Shown one piece after another: positions 23,904 to 33,189 of a stretch of DNA of 64,000 nt. The DNA is taken from positions 32,585,227 through 32,649,226 of the forward strand of contig NC_052392.1 of NCBI RefSeq assembly GCF_009389715.1, written 5' to 3'. The first letter of the stretch is position 1, and every line of letters begins with the position of its first letter. This stretch comes from Phoenix dactylifera. Taxonomy: Eukaryota > Streptophyta > Magnoliopsida > Arecales > Arecaceae. Below the pieces are notes generated by a model. The model was not told the origin of the DNA, did no database searches, and saw only the letters and a program-made list of their open reading frames with translations. A program made the translations under genes and the position numbers.

Positions 23904-26121
23904 ATGGGTTCTCTCCCCAGTGAGGTCGAGTCTACCATGAGCGTCCTGGAGGTCGAAATGACCGAAGAGTGGTTTTTCCCTCTTCACGGGTTCCGCTTGG
24001 AACCCGCCAGGCGTGGGGATCGGGTAACCGATCCTCCGGTAGGCCGGATTGGAGTGTACCTAGAGTCACTCTGGGCCGGTCTCCGATTTCCTCTTCACGG
24101 CTTCGTGAATGAGTTGCTGATGGTATGCCGGCTGGTTCCGGCGCAACTCGGTCCGAATGCCTGGAGGACAGTGATCGGTTTCCTGTCACTATGCTTACTG
24201 CACGGGATTCCGACCTCTGTCAACGTTTTCCGGCGGCTTTTTATTTTTAAGTCGAATCCGGAAGACGGTGAGTGGCTGTATATCGCCCTTCGGGCGGGTC
24301 GGCCACTTTTTCATGGTGCCCCCTCATCCATTCATGGCTGGAAGGAGAAATTCTTCTTCCTTGGTTCTGCACAATCCTGGGGGTTTGACCCCAGGTGGGG
24401 ACCGGCTCAGCTCAAGTCTATCAACAAACCCCCCAGACTTTCTCCACGTGAGCAGGGGATCCTCGACGCCATCCGCAGCCTCGGGGACGGCATCTGACTG
24501 AACGGCCTCATATGTGAGGACGCTTTGGTGAACGTGGGCTTGAGCTCGGCACGTCCCCACGGTAAGGATAGTTACAGTGTCTCTTTTTATTTCCTTACTG
24601 TTCTAATGTTCTAATCCTGTTCGCCTTTGCAGATATCGCAAAGATGGTGACTAAAAGCGAAGTCCTCTATGCTCGCTTCCAGAAGAGGGCCGCCGAGCTC
24701 TCGGGCGAGCCCACCGAGCCGAGAAAGAAACAGAAGGTCTCGGCGACCCCAGTGACCCCGGCGACAGCAGTGGCCGAGGCGGGTCCTTCTCGCCCTGCGC
24801 ACTCCGAGGTGGGGCCTTCTCGCCCCGCGCACCCCGATGCTGGTCAGAGGGAGGGTGCGGATTCCAGGGGCTCGGGCTCCCGGGGAGCTTCGGTGGTGCT
24901 CCCATGCCCGGTGCCCTTGGCACAAATCCCTGGTCGGCAGGATGCTTCAGTTGCTGACCAGGGGAGGAGTTCCGCGGGTCCCGCGCTTGCGCGCCCCGCC
25001 TCAGTCGTGCGGCAGTCAGATCGGCCGCTTGTCCGACCCCAGCCCCCTAGCTCCGAGCCGGGGAGCAGTCACGGAGCCTCGGGGTCGGCTCCGCCTAGGC
25101 CAGCCGATGCTGGCCTTCCGGGCCCATCAGGCTCGGGGGAGCGAGTGCCTCTTGCACTCACCTGGTCGGTATTCGAGGGCGATTCAGCCCTCGAAAACCC
25201 TCGAGTGGCGCGTGAAGTATTTCGGGTCGCGCTGCTCCCGGCCGACCGGGCCACGATACAGTCCATGAGCTACAATGCCTTCATGGACGCTACCCGCTGC
25301 AACGCCGTCCGGGTAAGTAAAAATTTTCATCTGTGTAATTTGTAAAAAGTTTACTTGCAGCGCCTTATGTTTTTCTTTTCGTCTCTTTTACAGCACTTGC
25401 ACGAGACGGAAATGCTGATGCACATAGTCCAAGACTACCGGGAGCGGACCCGGAGGTGCCAGCGCGGTTACGAGGAGGCCCAGGCGAGGTACCTGGCCGC
25501 CGAGGCGAGGTACCAGGCCGCCGAGGCCGAACGTCAGGTGCTCCAAGAGAGAATTGGAGCATCCGAGAAAAGAATTCGAGCTCTGACCGCCGAGCTCGAT
25601 GAAGAGAAGGGCGCGCACACACTAATAAGGTCCGAAGTGCGCGCCGCCGAGGCTCGTTTGGCCGCAGCCGAGCTAGCGTTGGCCTCCCGCGAGCAGGAGG
25701 TGGGGAATGCCCGCCTCCGACACTTGGGCTCGAGCGGGAAATAAAAACCCTCGAGCGGAAGGCCGCATACCACGAGGCTCGGGAGCTCGAGGCTCGGGAG
25801 CAAGCCCAGAACGCGGTAAGGCTCTTCCGCGAGTCGGAGGAGTTTCACGACCTCCTAGCAGAGGAGGGCGTGAATGGGCTAATCCAAGGCTTCCGGGATT
25901 TCCGCAATCAATTGCGGCGGCTCCTCCCGGATTTTGACGTAAACCTGCTCCAACCGGGAGCAGGGGTCGAGAGGGGTGATGCGGCCGAGGCGATCCCCGA
26001 AGTCACCGAGGTCGCCTCCGAGGTCGCTCCTGCTGCTGCCGAGGCCGCCGAAGAGGCCCCGACTGGTGAACCAGCTACTCCTGGTGCTGCTGGAGCCGAA
26101 GTAGTCGAGCTCGAGACTTGA
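23904..26121 (+). pseudogene. Antisense ORF of the gypsy element (PF04195-like, coiled-coil C-terminus)
   Basis: Three exons are proposed: 23904-24561, 24633-25312 and 25394-26121. Both introns have canonical borders (G|GTAAGG to TTTGCAG, CGG|GTAAGT to TTACAG) and phases that agree. The N-terminal part (FPLHGFVNELLMVCRLVPAQ, then LGPNAWRTVIGFLSLC) resembles PF04195, 'putative gypsy type transposon', a domain found in plant gypsy antisense ORFs. The middle is Ser/Pro/Ala-rich. Exon 3 encodes a long Ala/Glu/Arg-rich coiled coil (LHETEMLMHIVQDY, AEARYQAAEAERQ) and an acidic Ala-rich tail. Two lesions are visible: an in-frame TGA at 24495-24497 and a single-base frameshift near 25710-25720, after which the coiled coil continues in another frame. 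The function of such proteins is not established. The gene faces gag-pol convergently. Intron calls rest on splice motifs only. Confidence 0.75.
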
Positions 26122-26619
26122 TGTAATTTTTGTTATTTTTTGTAAAGTCGGGATGGCCCCCCATACTTGTAAGGGCTAAATCCGAATTTTTGTACTTAGC
26201 CTACGGGCCTTTTTTGAAATGAATATACTTTCTTGGAAACTCGTCTACTAAGTTTCTCTGCTCGGATCCATTTTAGGTTCCGAGGATATGGGCTCTAGGG
26301 CCTCAGCTTTACCCGCCACAGGGTTTGGTTTTAGGTTCGGCTTGCCGAGCTCCATTGCTCGGCCCTTCGACCAGTGATATAGCAACGCTTGTGCTTAAGG
26401 GATTTGGGCTCGGAGAGTCTTTCCGAGCCTAGCCCAGAATTCGACCAAGCCCTAAAGCGGTCACTGGGACTTTTTAGCAAAGTTAGTAAACTTTGGGTCC
26501 GAGCCCCACATTGCCGGGGCGGGTCGGATTCTTTTCCAACGAATGGGTTGAATACTCGTCAGCTCGTGACGGGGATTCACCGGGCTTGGTATAATTGTGC
26601 TGGTGTCGTGAGTACCCCT
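26122..26619. other. 3' flank of the antisense gene
   Basis: AT-rich downstream sequence with AATGAATATA near 26218, which could serve plant 3'-end formation. GC-rich spacer without a gene follows, running into the first tandem array. Confidence 0.45.
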
Positions 26620-27265
26620 TCACCGAGGCGATTGAAAATGCTCCTCTGCTCGGTGTCCGTTCTTTGAGGACGTCGGCAGAGAGAAATCCAAAAGCAGAAT
26701 AGATAATGTAAAAACATTAAATAAATGGGTACCTTGTACCGTGTGCGTCCTTGCGCCGAGGCGACTGAAGACGCTTCTCTGCTCGGACTCCGTTCTTTGG
26801 GGACGTCGGCAGAGAAATCCAAGAATAGAATAGACAATATAGAGACATTAATGTGGAAACATTAAGTAAATGGGTACCTTGTACCGTGTGCGTCCTGGCG
26901 CCGAGGCGACTGAAGACGCTTCTCTGCTCGGACTCCATTTTTTGGGGACGTCGGCAGAGAAATCCAAGAATAGAATAGACAATATAGAGACATTAACGTA
27001 GAAACATTAAGTAAATGGGTACCTTGTACCGTGTGCGTCCTGGCACCGAGGCGACTGAAGACGCTTCTCTGCTCGGACTCCGTTCTTTGGGGACGTCGGC
27101 AGAGAAATCCAAGAATAGAATAGACAATATAGAGACATTAACGTAGAAACATTAAGTAAATGGGTACCTTGTACCGTGTGCGTCCTGGCGCCGAGGCGAC
27201 TGAAGACGCTTCTCTACTCGGACTCCGTTTTTTGGGGACGTCGGCAGAGAAATCCAAGAATAGAG
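26620..27265. repeat. Tandem array A, 145-bp unit, about 4.4 copies
   Basis: The landmark GGGTACCTTGTACC recurs at 26727, 26872, 27017 and 27162, a constant 145-bp spacing. Each unit also has GCCGAGGCGACTGAAGACGC and GGGGACGTCGGCAGAG. The inner copies are nearly identical while the first is more diverged, as expected for recent amplification within the array. Confidence 0.93.
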
Positions 27266-28880
27266 AGCGAGCCGAGCTCGTTGGCTGAAGCCGGCGGACA
27301 ACGAGCCGAGCTCGTTGGCTGAAGCCGGCGGACAACGAGCCGAGCTCGTCTTGGTCAATGAAGACCGCATCCCAACGCATCGGGGCATCCTGATAAATCG
27401 GGGCATCTCGACGTCTCGAGGCATCCCGGCCGAGGTCGGGGTAGGAGAACGAGCCGAGCTCGTTGGCCGATGGAGCACGAGCCGAGCTCGTCGGTGGAAG
27501 CCGATGGAGAACGAGCCGAGCTCGTCTGGTCAGAGAGGACCGCAACTCATATCTCGACGTCTCGAGCTTCCCTATAGCCGGGGCATCCCGACGTCTCGGG
27601 GCATCCTGACCGTGGCCAAGGTAGGAGAACGAGCCGAGCTCGTTGGCTGATGGAGCATGAGCCGAGCTCGTCGGTGGAAGTCGATGGAGAACGAGCCGAG
27701 CTCGTCTGGTCAGAGAGGACCGCAACTCATATCTCGACGTCTCGAGCTTCCCTATAGCCGAGGCATCCCGACGTCTCGGGGCATCCTGACCGTGGCCAGG
27801 GTAGGAGAACGAGCCGAGCTCGTTGGCTGATGGAGCACGAGCCGAGCTCGTCGGTAGAAGTCGATGGAGAACGAGCCGAGCTCGTCTGGTCAGAGAGGAC
27901 CGCAACTCATATCTCGACGTCTCGAGCCTCCCTATAGCCAGGGCATCCCGACGTCTCGGGGCATCCCGACGGATCGGGGCATCTCGACGTCTCGAGGCGT
28001 CCTGACCGTGGTCAGGGTAGGAGAACGAGCCGAGCTCGTCTGGTCAGAGAGGACCGCAACTCATAGTCGATGGAGCACGAGCCGAGCTCGTCGGTGGAAG
28101 TCGATGGAGAACGAGCCGAGCTCGTCTGGTCACTTAAGACCGCACCCCGACGTCTCGGGCCATCCCGACGGATCGGGGCATCCCGTTGTGGCAGGGCATC
28201 CCAATATATTGGGGCATCCTGACGTCTCAGGGCATCCCGAAGTTCGGGGCATCCCGACATCTCGGGGCATCCTGACCGTGGTCAGGGTAGGAGAACGAGC
28301 CGAGCTCGTCTGGTCAGAGAGGACCGCAACTCATAGTCGATGGAGCACGAGCCGAGCTCGTCGGTGGAAGTCGATGGAGAACGAGCCGAGCTCGTCTGGT
28401 CACTTAAGACCGCACCCCGACGTCTCGGGCCATCCCGACGGATCGGGGCATCCCGTTGTGGCAGGGCATCCCAATATATTGGGGCATCCTGACGTCTCAG
28501 GGCATCCCGAAGTTCGGGGCATCCCGACGTCTCGGGGCATCCTGACCGTGGTCAGGGTAGGAGAACGAGCCGAGCTCGTCTGGTCAGAGAGGACCGCAAC
28601 TCATAGTCGATGGAGCACGAGCCGAGCTCGTCGATGGAAGTCGATGGAGAATGAGCCGAGCTCGTCTGGTCACTTAAGACCGCACCCCGACGTCTCGGGC
28701 CATCCCGACGAATCGGGGCATCCCGTTGTGGCGGGGCATCCTGACCGTGGTCAGGGTAGGAGAACGAGCCGAGCTCGTTGGTCGATGGAGAGCGCACCAC
28801 GAACTCACGAACATCTTCAGGGAGTCCACGCAGGTACTCCATCCCGAGGCATCGGGGCATCCCAACCGTGGTCAGGGGAG
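27266..28880. repeat. Tandem array B: palindromic hairpin modules in 180-270-bp higher-order units
   Basis: Higher-order units start with GTAGGAGAACGAGCC at 27441, 27621, 27801, 28017, 28287, 28557 and 28756, spaced 180, 180, 216, 270, 270 and 199 bp. The block holds about 22 copies of GAGCCGAGCTCGT, which folds as ACGAGC-CGA-GCTCGT. Between them run 14-16-bp palindromes separated by GCAT at an 18-bp period, such as CCCGACGTCTCGGG, CCCAATATATTGGG and CCTGACCGTGGTCAGG. Long open frames through the block on both strands are by-products of the repeat period (units divisible by three) and are not called as genes. Confidence 0.93.
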
Positions 28881-29009
28881 GAAAAATAAACCTGACACCA
28901 TAAGATAATCAGGAGTGTCGGTGAGCTCAAAATAAGTACGCAGATCATCATAAAATAAAATTCACAGAATGAAATTCATAGTTGAACAAATGGGGGACCC
29001 CTTGGGGTT

Positions 29010-31653
29010 TTATTGATGGTACATGCGGAGATTTTCAGAGTTCCAGCTCCGCGGAATGGGAGTCCCATCTAGAGACTCCAATTGATAAGTTCCGGATCGG
29101 CGGATGCGCGCGACTCGGTATGGTCCTTCCCAGTTCGGGGCCAGCTTCCCTTGCTCAGTTGGTCAGGAGGCTTCAGCTCTTCTGAGGACAAGGTCCCCTG
29201 GTCTGAAAGATTTGACTTTGACCCTGGCGTTGTAGTACTGAGCTGTCCTTTGCTGATACCTCGCCATACGAACTCGGGCGGCCTCCGTTGTTTTCTCGGC
29301 TAAGTCAAGGTTACTTCTGAGCTGCAAAGAGTTGGAGCTGGCGTCGTGATGCTCAACTCCTGGAGAAGGAATTCCAATCTCCAGTGGGATGACAGCCTCC
29401 GTCCCGTATATCAGGTTGAAGGGAGTCTCGCCGGTGGGGACGCGGAACGTAGTCCGGTAAGCCCACAGGACATTGTATAGGTCTTCGACCCATTGTCCTT
29501 TGGATTTGTCGAGCCTGGCTTTGAGACCCTGCAAAATAGTACGGTTTGTTACCTCGGTTTCTCCGTTCGTCTGAGGGTGCGCGACCGAGGTGAAGCGGTG
29601 GTCAATGCCAAGCTCGGAGCAGAATTCTCTGAAGTGAATGTTGTCAAACTGGCGACCGTTGTCAGAGATGAGGATGCGGAGAAGCCCGAATCTGCAGATT
29701 ATGGACTTCCAGACGAAATCCCGCATCTTCTGCTCGGTGATCCGAGCGAGGGGCTCAGCTTCCACCCACTTTGTGAAATAGTCGATGGAGACGACTAGGA
29801 ACTTTCTTTGCCCGGTGGCCAGTGGAAGTGGCCCTAGAATGTCAATTCCCCACTGGGCAAAAGGCCAAGGAGAACTGATTGAAGTCAAGGGAGCCGAAGG
29901 TCGGCGTTGAACATTGGCGTTCCTCTGGCACCGGTCACATCTTTGGACGAAGTTCATAGCGTCCTTCTGGAGTGTCGGCCAATAATATCCTTGGCGTAAA
30001 ATTTTGTGGGCCAATGCTCGCCCTCCCAGATGATTTCCACAAATTCCTTCATGGACTTCGCGCATGGCGTAATCAGCCTCCGTTGGGCGGAGGCATTTGA
30101 GGAGGGGAGATGTGAAAGATCTCCGATAGAGCCTTCCCTCATATAATATGTATCGAGTGGCGGAGCGCTTGATTCGGCGAGCCTCTCGTTCATCGGTGGG
30201 GAGGACTTCGTCTTGCAAGTAGCTGGTGAGTTCATCCATCCAGCTTGGCTCGAACTCAGTGCAGAGGGTCTGCTCAGGCTCGTCTGTACTAGGCTTTTGG
30301 AGATACTCCAGTACTACCATTTTGGGAAGCTCGCTCATGCGAGAGGACGCCAGGTTTGATAGCTAGTCGGCCCTGAGATTCTCCGACCTGGTAACATGTT
30401 GAATGTGAAAAGAATCCAGGGTCGAGGCGAGATCCCGTACCTTCTGAAGATACTTCTGCATGGTCGGGTCTCTGGCTTCAAAGTCGCCCATAATTTGGTT
30501 GACGACGAGCTGAGAATCACTGAAGGCCTTTAAGTCCTTCACTCCTAGCTCTTTGGTTAGCTTGAGCCCGGCGACAAGCGCTTCGTACTCCGCCATATTA
30601 TTGGAAGCGGGAAACTCGAGGCGCAAGGCTTGCTAGGCGACCACCCCCTCCGGGCTGGTGAGGATAAGTCCCGCTCCACTACCCCCCGAGTTTGAAGAGC
30701 CATCGACATGCAGAGTCCATGTCAAACTCGGGGTCGGCTCCGTTGGTGGCTCAGGCTCGGGCTCGGCCTCGTCCGGTATGATGCACTCGACTATAAAGTC
30801 TGCGAACGCTTGTGCTTTGATCGCCGGTCTGGATCGGTACTCGAGATCGAATTTCCCGAGCTCGATGGCCCATTTAGTGATTCGGCCCGCACGGTCTGAT
30901 CTCTGCAAGATCTGCTTGACCGGCTGATCGGTCAGTACGGCCACTGTGTGGGCTTGGAAGTAGGGTCGGAGCCTTCGAGCTGAGATGACCAGAGCATAGA
31001 CAGTCTTCTCCAGCTTGGAGTATCGGGTCTCGGCGTCCCTCAAGACCCGGCTGGTGTAATATACTGGCTTTTGGAGTTTACCCTCCTCTCGGACCAAGAC
31101 CGAGCTTACTGCTACAGGGGAGACAGCTAGATATAGATAAAGAAGCTCTCCCTGTTGAGGCTTTGTGAGCAGGGGAGGGGAAGCCAGTAGATGCTTGAGC
31201 TCCTCAAAAGATTGCTGGCACTCGTCCGACCACAAAAAGTTCTTCGGCTTCTTGAGGGCTGCAAAGAATGGAAGGCAGCGCTCGGCCGAGCGGGAGATGA
31301 ATCTCCCGAGGGCTGCGACTCGGCCTGTGAGCCGTTGTACCTCCTTGACCGTCCTGGGAGGCGCCATCTCTTGGAGGGCTCGGATCTTCTCTGGATTGGC
31401 CTCAATTCCTCGTTGTGTAATGATGAAGCCGAGGAATTTGCCGGAGGTGACCCCAAATGCACATTTAGCTGGATTGAGCTTCATCTGGTACTTTCGGAGT
31501 GTGGAGAATGCTTCATTGAGGTCGGCTATGTGGTCTTGCGCCACCTTGCTTTTCACCAGCATGTCATCCACGTAGACCTCCATGTTTCGGCCTATTTGGT
31601 CTTTGAAGATTCGGCTGACCAGCCTTTGATAAGTTGCCCCGGCATTTTTCAAG
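29010..31653 (-). pseudogene. pol: gypsy pol: partial RT, RNase H, integrase, broken
   Basis: Translation begins inside the reverse transcriptase at LKNAGATYQRL, has the catalytic YVDD, and continues through the RT thumb and an RNase H-like domain (YTSRVLRDAETRYSKLEK; TDQPVKQIL). It then shows the plant-type second RNase H segment ([27 protein letters not shown]). Integrase follows, with its HHCC zinc finger (H-x-x-x-C-x-x-H region and CDRCQR), the DDE core (GIDILGP, ISDNGRQFDN, HPQTNGETEVTNR) and a C-terminal chromatin-proximal segment (LAPNWEGPYRV) ending at a natural TAA at 29010-29012. Three premature in-frame stops are visible: TAG near 30633, TAG near 30363 and TGA near 29163. Protease and the RT N-terminus are deleted. 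The gene cannot give a full product. Confidence 0.93.
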
Positions 31654-32029
31654 CGGTTCGTTCGAGCACAGGTTGCCCTGGAACCGACTCAGCTTCTGAA
31701 GGCTGTGGCCAGCCTCCGTGGCCCCTGGCTGGGTGCTCTCTCCAGAGGGAGGCCTGGACTTGGGAGTCCTGACCTCGAAGGGGAAGTCCGCTTGTAGGGG
31801 GCTCCAGTTGAACTGGAGCCGGAGGAGGCGGTGCCGTTGGGATGCCCCTGGGCTGCAGGCTTTGGACAGCGGTAGCCAGGGCCTGCACCTGTTGCACCAG
31901 GGCATCAAACTGCTCCGGCCGAACATGATGAACTGACTCAGCCGGAGGTGGTGAGTATCGGACGGAATGCTCAGGGCTGGGTGGAGGACGTCGAGAGGTG
32001 TTGGAAGCCCCTTTGCTTCTTAGCTTCAT
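31653..32029 (-). pseudogene. gag: gypsy gag, N-terminal fragment
   Basis: The frame starts MKLRSKGAS about 35 bases inside the 5' LTR. It contains a Pro-rich stretch (RRPPPSPEHSVRYSPPPAES) and a short heptad-like helix (FDALVQQVQALATAVQSL), as in Tat-type gag N-termini. It ends at a TGA within GCTTGAAAAATGCC, where it abuts RT sequence in another frame. The capsid, nucleocapsid zinc knuckle and protease are absent. The start codon was chosen because the Met follows the primer-binding site directly. Confidence 0.8.
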
Positions 32030-32045
32030 GGCAGCGAACTCGGTC

Positions 32046-32061
32046 CCTTCCTCTAGCGCCA
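32046..32061 (-). promoter_or_regulatory. Primer-binding site of the gypsy element
   Basis: On the minus strand, TGGCGCTAGAGGAAGG begins two bases after the 5' LTR end. It has the TGG start expected for pairing with a tRNA 3' CCA. The priming tRNA could not be identified without a tRNA set. Confidence 0.7.
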
Positions 32062-32063
32062 AC

Positions 32064-33184
32064 TGTTGCTGGAAATTGGACCCGGGGGCCGCCGCGAAGC
32101 CGGGGAAGGAGGAGCTCCGCTGCGGGGAGGGCGGACGGCGGTGCGCCGGCCGGCGGCGTCCTCCTGGAGGCTGTGGAGAGTGGGGTGAGCGACGAAGAGG
32201 GCGTCCTGTCCTGTCTTGCAAAAAGAAGCCGGTGGCCGGGCTCCCCGGCACCGGCCCTCCGATGCTTAAGTCAGAGGGGGCCAATATGTGGAGAGTGCAA
32301 GCCAGAGAGTGAAGAAGATGAAGAGGATATTGTGCTCCATTGTGTCTGTGTTGTTTCTTTTTCTCCTCCGGTCCGAGTCCGGGCCCTCCCCCTCCCTTTT
32401 TCCCCATGTTTCCTTTTATAGAAGGATTTTTGTTACCTGGGAGGTGACAGGAGGTTTGTCCTGTTTTGTAATAATTGGGCACGATTTGGCCCATTAATGG
32501 CGTAGTGGAGAATAAGGCCGAATCGGATCGGAGTCAGGGAGTTGTCACGGTCGATCGGACCTGTTGGAGTGGTTGAACCGCCGGCCGTGGTAGGCCCGGG
32601 GTCCATGGATGGTAAGTGCATTTATTACCGAGTGAACCGGCGGTCAGGGAGAGCCATACGCTTTGATGGTTCAGTGATCCGGAGATCGTCTTGAGCCGTG
32701 TTCATTAAATGACTGAGTGCATCGGAGACTTGAGGGGGTCTCATGCATTAATGGCAGGTCGTGCCAAATACCTGTGGAGATCTTATGCCTTGACGGCTTG
32801 GAGATAGCGGCAGGTTGTAGTGGAGTTGTCAAGTCCCTCAGGGGTTGAACATCTGGTCAAGGCAATCGGCTCGGCAGGGGTGCCGAGCCGAGCTGGTCGC
32901 CCAATGGGGCGCCCTGTGGCGGGGTCGCTTCTAATGCTTCTGGTCGGCGCCTTTTGGTCGAGCGCCTTCTAGCCGAGCGCCTTTATTTCGCGCTCTTTCC
33001 TCTCTGGTCAGCGCCCTCTAATCGAGCGCTTTTCTGGTCGGCGTCCTCTGGTCGGCTCTTTCTAGCCGAGCACCCCTCTGGTTGGTGCTCTCTGGTCGGC
33101 ACCCTTTGGCCGAGTGCCTTTCCGGCCGGCGCTTTTTGGCCGCGCGCCTCCGTGGCGGTATGACTTGGGATTTTTCCCCCAACA
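32064..33184 (-). repeat. 5' LTR (right copy) of the gypsy element
   Basis: 1,121 bp, TGTTGCTGG to CCCCCAACA, directly followed by the ATTAC target duplication. It drives the minus-strand transcript. The region near 32100-32320 is very GC-rich. Confidence 0.95.
32411..32420 (-). promoter_or_regulatory. TATA box in the 5' LTR
   Basis: The minus strand reads TATAAAAGGA inside CCTTCTATAAAAGGA, a good core-promoter match for the retrotransposon transcript, with a start expected about 30 bases downstream (near 32385). Confidence 0.6.
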
Positions 33185-33189
33185 ATTAC
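33185..33189. repeat. Target-site duplication, right copy (ATTAC)
   Basis: Identical to 22213-22217, so this is a single insertion with no recombination between different elements at the ends. Confidence 0.9.

Larger units (their letters stand above)
22218..33184 (-). mobile_element. Ty3/gypsy LTR retrotransposon, Tat-like, internally deleted
   Basis: The 10,967-bp element is bounded by two long LTRs (TG...CA ends) and a 5-bp ATTAC target duplication. In element order on the minus strand: 5' LTR (33184-32064), primer-binding site, truncated gag, truncated pol (RT-RNase H-integrase), two tandem arrays, an antisense plus-strand gene, polypurine tract and 3' LTR (23394-22218). The order RT, RNase H, integrase defines Ty3/gypsy. 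An antisense extra ORF near the 3' LTR and tandem repeats in the region after pol are both known traits of the Tat lineage (for example Grande and RIRE2-like elements); the lineage call is inference from these traits. The element lacks capsid, protease and N-terminal RT and has stops in pol, so it could only move in trans. Confidence 0.93.

Noticed and set aside
26620-28880. CRISPR-like appearance of regularly spaced repeats
   Set aside because: The repeats sit inside a eukaryotic retrotransposon; units are contiguous tandem copies without unique spacers or cas genes.
27138-28889. Long open frames on both strands (255 and 341 codons) through the gypsy tandem arrays
   Set aside because: They follow the repeat period (180, 216 and 270 are divisible by three) and encode only repeated Ser/Arg/Glu words.
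32000-32312. Gly/Arg-rich frames in the LTRs (also 22230-22466)
   Set aside because: They are present in both LTRs because of the GC-rich leader region and show no gag or known accessory motif.
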